DNA of 64,000 bases from Panorpa germanica (lineage: Eukaryota > Arthropoda > Insecta > Mecoptera > Panorpidae). Positions within the stretch are counted from its first letter, which is position 1, and every line of letters starts with the position of its first letter. Below the pieces are notes generated by a model. That model did not search any database. It saw only the letters and a program-made list of their open reading frames with translations, and was not told the DNA's origin. The DNA lies in the NCBI GenBank assembly GCA_963678705.1, contig OY783218.1:4846152-4910151 (forward strand), written 5' to 3'. The translations under genes and the position numbers were made by a program. This document shows, piece after piece, positions 56,920 through 64,000 of this stretch.

Positions 56920-57734
56920 ACTTTGGGTCATATTATATTTGAATGCATAAATTATAGTTTAGAAAGATCAAAATTAAATAGTGATATGTTAGATGTGATT
57001 AAAACTTTTCCTGTTAATACTAAATTTTTGTTAAGTGATTCAAAATTAATTAGTGAATTACTGAAATATTTAGAAATTTATAATCTAAGAAATATTATTA
57101 ATTGTTTATTGTTCGCCTTTCGGCTTTACAATCTACATTCTTAATACATTTCATTTACTTCAACTTACAATTAAATTTACATTATTCTAGACCTTTTTAT
57201 TTCCAAAAGTACTTTCTGCTTCTTCTTCTCTTGACCCTCCTCCTTCATTTTCCCTAGTCTTCCTTCTGTACTGGTCTATTCCCTAGTCTATTTTTCTGGG
57301 CTGAAGTTTAACTGTTTCCTCACTACTTCATTCTTTCTCCTGCTTCCCTTCACTGCCTCTTTTAGTACTTCCTTTCTCTTCCTGTTCCTTGTGCAACCCA
57401 GCCACCAGCTTATTTATTCTCCTGTTTTTTCTTTCCTTCTTACTATTTCCGCCATCCACCTCTTTCTTTCACTGCCTCCCTTTAATAGCTGGTCAATATT
57501 TCTTTCGCTGGCTACTTTTTCCTTACACTCGAACTTAATGTGCTCCAGTGTTTCGTCCTCCGCTCCGCACACTCTACACTTTCTTTCCTCACTACTTTCC
57601 CAGTATCAATATTTAGAAATTTATTTATTTAGAAAATTGAATTATAAATTATAAAAGATGTATAAAAAATGTTTGATGGTGGCAATGACGAAAGAAAGTC
57701 AAGGCAAATAGGTAAATAAATAATATAAAAAAAA
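56920..57734 (+). mobile_element. 5'-truncated LINE, family X copy 2, 13-bp target duplication, split by a second LINE
   Basis: GATCTGTCATATA flanks it at 56907-56919 and 57735-57747. It begins inside the zinc motif region (LDHIIFECINYSLERSKLNS equivalent) and matches the copy at 13966 through the last codons and the 3' UTR (GACGAAAGAAAGTCAAGGC) to an A-rich tail. A family Y LINE (57082-57607) interrupts it near the end of the ORF. Confidence 0.88.
57082..57607 (-). mobile_element. Family Y LINE fragment nested in family X, 17-bp target duplication
   Basis: AATATTTAGAAATTTAT is present on both sides (57065-57081 and 57608-57624); the uninterrupted family X copy at 13966 has a single version of this site. 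On the minus strand the insert reads a CRVCGAEDETLEHIKFEC zinc-like motif, then SERNIDQLLKGGSERKRWMA, then the family Y 3' UTR ending TGTAAAGCCGAAAGGCGAAC and an AAT-rich tail. Relative to 35288-36453 it lacks a large part of the UTR. Confidence 0.9.
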
Positions 57735-57829
57735 GATCTGTCATATAGATATTTAATAATGGGTTTACAATAAAATTGAACTTGCACAATCCAGTGACAG
57801 AACCATATCTATTTATTATTTCATTTAAT

Positions 57830-58215
57830 TAAGTCCTCATGCGACCTTCTCTCCAGTCTCCTGAGGAAGTCCTACCTTGCACTAGCTTGGTTACTAATAT
57901 ATTTAGATGTCTCACAACTCGGTCTTTGTATTTCACCATTAGAGTTTTAATTTCTAGTCTCACTGTAGATATGGCAACATCGTGGTGCTGCAGTCTTTCG
58001 TTTGTAATATATCATGGAGCATCTACAATCATGCGTAATGTTTTAGACTGAGATCTTAGCAAGAACTCAATGTTTGAGTTACCTGATGTACCTGCTGATA
58101 TTGATTTAAGTATACATTTATTTATTAATAATTTGTTTTCTATCGATAACTGAGAATTCTTGTTTATTAGCCAGTATAGTTTACGAAGTATATTTCTAAA
58201 TATTTTGCTTTATTT
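57830..58215 (-). pseudogene. Degraded jockey-like LINE reverse transcriptase fragment
   Basis: The minus strand reads, with in-frame stops and a deletion, LRKLYWLINKNSQLSIENKL, then GNSNIEFLLRSQSKTLRMIV, then DAPWYITNERLQHHDVAIST and YKDRVVRHLNILVTKL. This is the same RT-thumb region as at 26592 and 48662. TGG-to-TGA at the conserved Trp (AP-x-Y) and loss of the WTYGIQLWG motif show it is old. Confidence 0.75.
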
Positions 58216-58612
58216 TGATTGAGGTATTTGGACGCTTTTTAAATTTACTGGTGGACATGGTAAATTACTATGGAAAATTTTACATAAACAAAACGTAGTA
58301 ACAGATTCGATCTTATGGGGTGGCAAACAGAGCAATCGCCCGGGGACTAGCTCTTCTAGGGGCCTCGCATTCTCGCGCAACAGCCCAAGTAATAATCTTT
58401 TTTACTAATCTCGCATCTCACTCTTGAGAAATCCCACTAAAATCACTGCGTATGTCTTTTAAGGCATTCATGTACCTTAGTTTATCATCATTAATAATTG
58501 TCATCTTTGTGCTTGTTAACTTTTATAAAACTTAACCAATATGAAATTTTATTTCTCGTCAATTATCATCAAAAATACTTACTTACAATTTACATAAATT
58601 ATACAAAGAACA
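58216..58612. other. Intergenic DNA with a GC-rich repeat-like patch
   Basis: 58315-58395 is GC-rich (GCAATCGCCCGGGGACTAGC, GGGGCCTCGCATTCTCGCGC). Its wording resembles the tandem units just downstream, suggesting an interrupted repeat. No gene. Confidence 0.4.
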
Positions 58613-58692
58613 AGGGCCTCGCTAAGATCTGCCGCCCGGGGCTTCGCAAGGATCTGCAACCCCGAGGCATCGCAAAATTCTGCCGCCCGCAA
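58613..58692 (+). repeat. Three imperfect ~26-bp GC-rich tandem units
   Basis: Units GGGCCTCGCTAAGATCTGCC GCCC / GGGGCTTCGCAAGGATCTGC AACCCC / GAGGCATCGCAAAATTCTGC CGCCCGC. Probably the terminus of a decayed transposable element; the surrounding 65-codon ORF is coincidental. Confidence 0.6.
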
Positions 58693-60189
58693 TAGCTAAG
58701 ACCGCCTCTGCGTAGTAATATTTAACATAAATAAGATTCAATTGTAAATGTAACATAAATAAGATACTTTATAATCTTTTAATCTTAAAACTATTTCCAA
58801 ATAACGTTATTTGTTGGTATCTTGGTAAAAAGCCATTTATATGAAAAACTGAATATCCTGACAATAATTGAATATTTGAGATGCTGATAACCTGCCAACT
58901 TTATCAAATATGTAGTACAGTCTTATAGAAAACTACCTAAACCCGCCTCGCTTTGTCTCTGTGATATGAAATGAATGTGAAAGTAAATAAAAGACGCACA
59001 GAAAATGCAACAATACATCATTATATCAACATTTTAAGTCAATCGATCGAATACTTTTCGAGTTTTCCGAGCACACACATACACATGCTGATACTTTTTA
59101 TATATAAAGATAAGACATGGTTTACAAGCCCTGTAATAAGTAAATTAAATTATAACCTCAAAACAATGGAATAAACAAATGTAAAATTATAAATGACTGA
59201 CTGATATTGAATGCATCTTATTAATTTGCATACGTGTCCGTACCTTTGACTTATCAACTGTCAATTTATGTACGGTTACGTCTTATTAAATGTTTATTGA
59301 CATCGTACCTCGTTTATTGCAAATGCAAATGCAAATGAGTGTGAACTGACTTAAATGTAACGCTAACGTGACCTGAACTGATTACATTAATAAAGATTTT
59401 CATCCGGTTAATAACCCCGGCGCAGAACTGAATCCAAATGTGGAGACTGGAACGGTAAATTAATAATCTTATTAGTAAGAGGTGGTGAACCTATGGCACC
59501 AATAAAATTAATAGCAAAAGTATGTTTTATTATTTGCTTTTATGATCAAATACGACATATAGCGTGTTTTTCAATTACGGCACAAGAAGGCATAATGCGG
59601 CATTATGTTTAGCGTTGAATATTTCAGCCTCGCACAGTTGAGCACTTTAAAAAGTTGTGCTTTTGTGCGCACGATGTGCGCAATTGATACCAAATAATTA
59701 GCATAAAATGTAGAAATTCTTGACAATTACTATTGGTTACTATTTCCAATACCATTGTATGAAATTAATAGTTTTAATAATACTTAATCCTTATTTTATT
59801 TAAATCATAAAAACATGTTTTAAATAAAATTAAACGTAAAATTATATTCATAAAATTGAGTTAAAAAATATAAACAATTTGTAAATATAAAAATAACAAT
59901 ACAACAACATACGTTGATTTAAACAATATGAAAAAATAATTAAATTATATAATTAATATAAATCGTAATTTTTTCAAATAACTGTTAAAGTACAACCCAT
60001 AAAGATTCAAGGAAATTAATATAAGGATATTGGAAGATAAATAATGAAGTTATCAAAGAAACGATATAAAAATTGATAAGAGAATGGGATAAGCTGAGGA
60101 ATACGAAAACAAAAGTTAGTTCTACTCATACTCGTATGTATAAATAGTAAATCTTTATAAATTGTTTTAAGTGCAAATAGCTAACGAAA
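58693..60189. other. AT-rich intergenic DNA
   Basis: No gene recognised. A short perfect palindrome CATAATGCGGCATTATG lies at about 59590-59606 and a GTGCGCACGATGTGCGC inverted motif at about 59667. Confidence 0.35.
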
Positions 60190-60600
60190 GTTCCAATCTA
60201 AATTAAATTAGATTAGATTGGAAAACTAAGACAAAGGCAGCAGATACTGAGAAAACGTTAGGTATTCATGTGAGAAAAGAGTAAGAAGTGAAAAGAAGAT
60301 TGTGCAGTTATTAAAGGAAGGCAGTGAAGAGAAGCGGTGGATGGCGAAGATAGAGAGAAGAAGCGAGAAAAGACATGGAAGGGCAGAGTAGAAACAGGAG
60401 CGAGAGAAGCAGGAAGAGAGAAGCAGTAGGGGGTTATTTATCTGTTTTGTTTGTATTTTTGTTTTGGAAGGAGTGAGAAAGGGTGGATACTATGTAATTA
60501 AGCACAATTATATGTAAATTAATGATTCAAGGCGGAAGAATGTAGTGCCTAATGGCAAAAACATTACAATAAACATAATAACAACTATCGAAAGTTGATG
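60190..60600 (+). pseudogene. LINE family Y-related 3' fragment
   Basis: Reads VQLLKEGSEEKRWMAKIERR with flanking frame breaks, corresponding to DQLLKGGSERKRWMAEIVRR in the nested copy at 57082-57607. A purine-rich segment and a 3' UTR ending CATTACAATAAACATAATAA follow. The boundaries are approximate and no target duplication was found. Confidence 0.6.
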
Positions 60601-61170
60601 CACTCAAATAATAATGCACTCAACTCAATAATGCAGTCTATCGTTGAATTTAAAAACTAATCCTTATTCCAATTAAACATCCGCACAATGCTACACAGTA
60701 CGGTATTACGTCGCATTGTGCTCTGTAATTGGAGAAAACATTTAAATTAGAGCTTTAATTACTTCAAGAACTTGATTTAGAACTGTTTAGATTTGTTCAA
60801 CTATTTGTTCATGTGGACGCGTCTTCATCTAGTTGTTCTGTAGACAAAGTGTTCACTATTTATTTAAGATGTCGCATTACTACTGTGTATTGTTCTCCTC
60901 CTATCCGATGTTTTGTATACTTAAGTCGCCAGCATCGCAATAAACAAGTAGCCCAGGGCATGTAACAAAGCAAGAAACACAACACAGACCATATGAAGAA
61001 CTTTAAAGACACTGATATATCGTTTTAGATATTATTTCAGACGTTTCAAGAACTATTTCTTCGTTTTAATTATGTTTTTTTTATAAAGTCACTATTAATT
61101 TAACGGTTAAATTAATTTAAATTATGTTTGTAAAGCAATTAAAAAAACCTTTTATGTATCTCGCTACCTA

Positions 61171-61744
61171 ATGCCTCGTACACATTTGTGCGACATCTTA
61201 TATTTATGTATATTCATTAATAAGTTGACATTATTTAGATATTAGTGTACTAAATGTGTTATACTTTTAACGTACAAACTAGTGCGACACTATTAAAACC
61301 CTCACTTATGCTATTTTTTAAACTTTCATGTAGTATTTTTATGAAACAAAAATGTTTCATAAACGAAGTCGGAACATCAAAGAAATTACGGTTTTGAATG
61401 TGAAATCGAACAAAAGAGTCGAGTACGTACTGAGTCTCCAGTATAATCTCATTGTGCGTTGAAGTTTTTTTAGATGTGTTTAGTAAATAAATTAAAATAA
61501 CATAAAATGGTATTTAAATGGACAAATGAAATAGACGTGAACAATAGATGAGTTAGCAGAGACCTTGTTAAATAACTGAGTTTTATTACTTTTTCTTTTG
61601 TAAACATTTTAGTTTTCTAAAACAGGTTGAAGCAATTCGTTCGAAATATGAAAACTTCGTATTAAGTTGCATGTCGCACTAGTGTGGACGTGTTGTATAA
61701 CTTCTTACAACAAATGTTGGATATCGCACGTATGTGTACCGTAC
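61171..61744. repeat. Possible TIR element with repeated GTGCGACA subterminal motifs
   Basis: The outer ends GTACACATTTGTGCGACAT (left) and, reversed, GTACACATACGTGCGATAT (right) are inverted. A second pair, CAAACTAGTGCGACAC at about 61275 and, reversed, CCACACTAGTGCGACATG-like at about 61675-61692, lies inside. No ORF. The exact ends and target duplication are unresolved. Confidence 0.5.
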
Positions 61745-61745
61745 T

Positions 61746-63273
61746 TAATATACAAAATATGAATCGAAAAACAGGGTGTATCAAATTACGCGACACTGTT
61801 TGTAATTAAATAGAAGATATGTTTGTTTAGGTACTATACAAATATTACAAATGTTGTATTTTATGAATAAAAGAATTCGTAGGCACCTAATCATTTAAGG
61901 TGAATATCGAGAAAATCTTTACTCTCCTAAAATTTTTCAAAATTCTATGAGGAGATTTTTGTGTATAACAGAAAATAGTTGGGCGGATCGAAAGTTTTAC
62001 ATGCTTCAAATGGGAGATGAAGCTCAAAATTTCTAACTTTATTATTAATTATCTCAGATTCTAAACGGTCAAAAATTCTGAAACTACGAGATTTATTAGT
62101 AAACGTTATGCTTAGCTAAAACCTATCGAAAAGTGGTTTCACGCTGGAACTACCTTAAGCAATACAAATCTGTGTAATTACAATTCTGGTACAAACTCCA
62201 TTTAGATTGTTAAGAATGTCGGAAAAGCCAGAACATTAGAAATGAATTATTCAAGGCACAATGACAGAGGATTTATATGAAATAAATTAAATGTAAAATT
62301 GAAAAAGTTTTTTAATCTATCAAAAATAATACTTCTATAAAACTAAGGACTAAAACAACCATCCTTTATTAGTTCCGCTTTATAGATCCACAAGACAATT
62401 TAAATAAAATATTAATATCTTAAATATTCTTGGTATTTAGTTTTTTGTTGACTTTTTTAAATGATTCTTTTTATATACTCGTATAAACTCTCGCAATAAA
62501 AATGTAAATTTTTTTTTTTAGTTTCGCCCGTCTGAATATTTCTTGTTATTTTTATTTCGTGAATGATTATTTTTAAATATAAAACATATTTTCTATAAAA
62601 AAAAGAATTTTATATGTATATTGTTTTTGTCAAACTAAATAAATAACATGTCACTATTTTGACACTTACGATTTAGAAATGTAAGTGGTTTGTATATAAA
62701 ATATAGAAGATTTGAATAAAATTAAGGATTAAATTGTCTCCGTCATATGCAACGAGATTTTGTTGTTGGATCAGTTAAATTCCAACCGAGACGAGAAAAA
62801 AAACTTATTAATATTAATTCGTAATATATTAGTTTCGTTTTCTGTTCAATTTTATCTGAATATGATGAATGAATAATTTTAAATCGAAGTTGAACTTCAA
62901 AATATAAAATTAGAACTTTGAGGTTATGAATTTAAATAGAATTTGAAAAGTTTATGAACTACTTTTCTAATGTCTGGCTTTTTTAAATGTGGTTTCTTGT
63001 TTTATTAAAAAACCAAAAGTTTATGAAGATATTTTCACAAGCTATAAAATAGTAATTTAAATTATTCCGCATTCAATTTTGTCCAACTGTCGAACAGTCA
63101 AATTTTTTATTACCAACTAAATTATCTAATGTCAAATTAAAACACGAATGTGACAAGGAATTCTGAAAACCTGAAGTCTGGATTAAAATATTAAATAAAA
63201 ACATAAATTAAATATCAAGTGGTAATAAAGCTTAACATTAAAAAAAACGCCATAATACTTATTACTTTATTAC
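61746..63273. other. AT-rich intergenic DNA
   Basis: No gene or repeat boundary recognised. Confidence 0.35.
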
Positions 63274-63846
63274 AATGGGCTTGTGTCTATGTCTTTATTT
63301 CTATAAAAATGTACTCAAATGTTCAATTATTTTTTAATAACTCCTTATATGTTAGGAGATATTAACAATTAAAAATGTCATTTTGTCTCTTTAATTATTA
63401 AAGGGATCAACGTTGCACAACTTTTCAATTGCATGTGACCTCACAACCGCTAGTTGCTATCTCTTTTATATAACACACCGTAAAAGAGGTATATTCTTGA
63501 CAGAACTCTGACAAGTTTACAGGTTACCAACCTTACAGCTCATAAATCTATATGTATTTATATATCAAAATATCAAATATTATTTACAGCTATTTCCAGG
63601 AACAATAAAATTTCAATATTATGTCTGCCGTAACAGAGTTAAATAAAATAAAAACTTATTATTCTTGAGCTTGACTTGATTTTTTCGACTACCAACAGCT
63701 ACAAATCATTACCACAGCACTGACCTATCTTTTGACCTGACATTTAGATATTTAATAAAATAGACACGCCAATACACATTTATTAACATCAACTTCAATC
63801 AACAATTAAAAAATCGACCACTAAGAAATGAGTACACAAGTCCATT
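63274..63846 (+). mobile_element. Non-autonomous TIR element, family A copy 4
   Basis: 573 bp, ends AATGGGCTTGTGTC (left) and, reversed, AATGGACTTGTGTACTC (right). Relative to the copy at 33836 it lacks the segment after GTACT near its left end and the CAACAAGTAACTGACGTTAA portion near its right end. It gains about 75 bp (around 63445-63520, including CTCTTTTATATAACACACCG). Confidence 0.8.
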
Positions 63847-64000
63847 TCAAACTTGTTGATACCAACTTTTAAAACGCTAAAGGCTTCATTTTCTAATAAT
63901 AGTCACAGACAATCTATTTGTTAACGACCTTGCGTGATGTACGCTATTTATTAAACAGTTCTGTGAACTATTGTTTACATTTTAATTTTATTTTTATCTA

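Noticed and set aside
57391-57654. 87-codon plus-strand ORF
   Set aside because: Antisense of the nested family Y LINE and runs across its target duplication.

Overview
This window is AT-rich nuclear DNA of an animal, almost certainly an insect. It holds spliced genes with long introns, a corazonin/AKH-type neuropeptide receptor exon, and a dense, nested mixture of mariner/Tc1-like and other TIR elements, many non-LTR retrotransposon 3' ends and a BEL/Pao LTR element. A hemipteran-like host is a guess from repeat style only. There is no sign of bacterial genes, operons, CRISPR or a prokaryotic mobile element.

Only two host genes can be supported. (1) At 15060-15713 (+) lies the first coding exon of a class A GPCR of the GnRH-receptor superfamily, best read as a corazonin receptor (ACP receptor is the alternative). 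It runs from the start Met through TM4 and ends at a clean splice donor; no downstream exon was recognised in the following 48 kb. (2) At 50938-52954 (-) lies a two-coding-exon gene for a 528-residue NEDD1-like protein: a WD40 beta-propeller followed by a C-terminal helical gamma-tubulin-binding region. Its splice junction can be read exactly. A GC-rich patch at 7387-7613 could be a small terminal exon but is unproven.

The rest is mobile-element sediment. From left to right: a Tc1/mariner transposase scrap (134-379); a TIR element with N- and C-terminal transposase remnants (2234-3083); foldback MITEs (3869-4266, 6631-6769); four copies of a ~0.6 kb TIR element (5915, 20690, 33836, 63274); a mariner internal-deletion element with TA target duplication (10747-11333); LINE 3' fragments (8824, 13970, 15985, 22830, 24800, 26356, 35288, 48662, 56920, 57082, 57830, 60190), several with readable target-site duplications; TAA-flanked TIR elements (16942-17645, 42054-42565); a nested composite (26074-27638); and a complete non-autonomous BEL/Pao LTR element (44910-48033). 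The LTR element has LTRs identical by eye, a 5-bp duplication, a tRNA-Tyr-type primer site and one intact chimeric ORF.

I did not find a clearly new biological system. The most informative items are the young BEL/Pao deletion derivative with its fused ORF, the datable nested insertions, and the receptor exon left without its partner exons.
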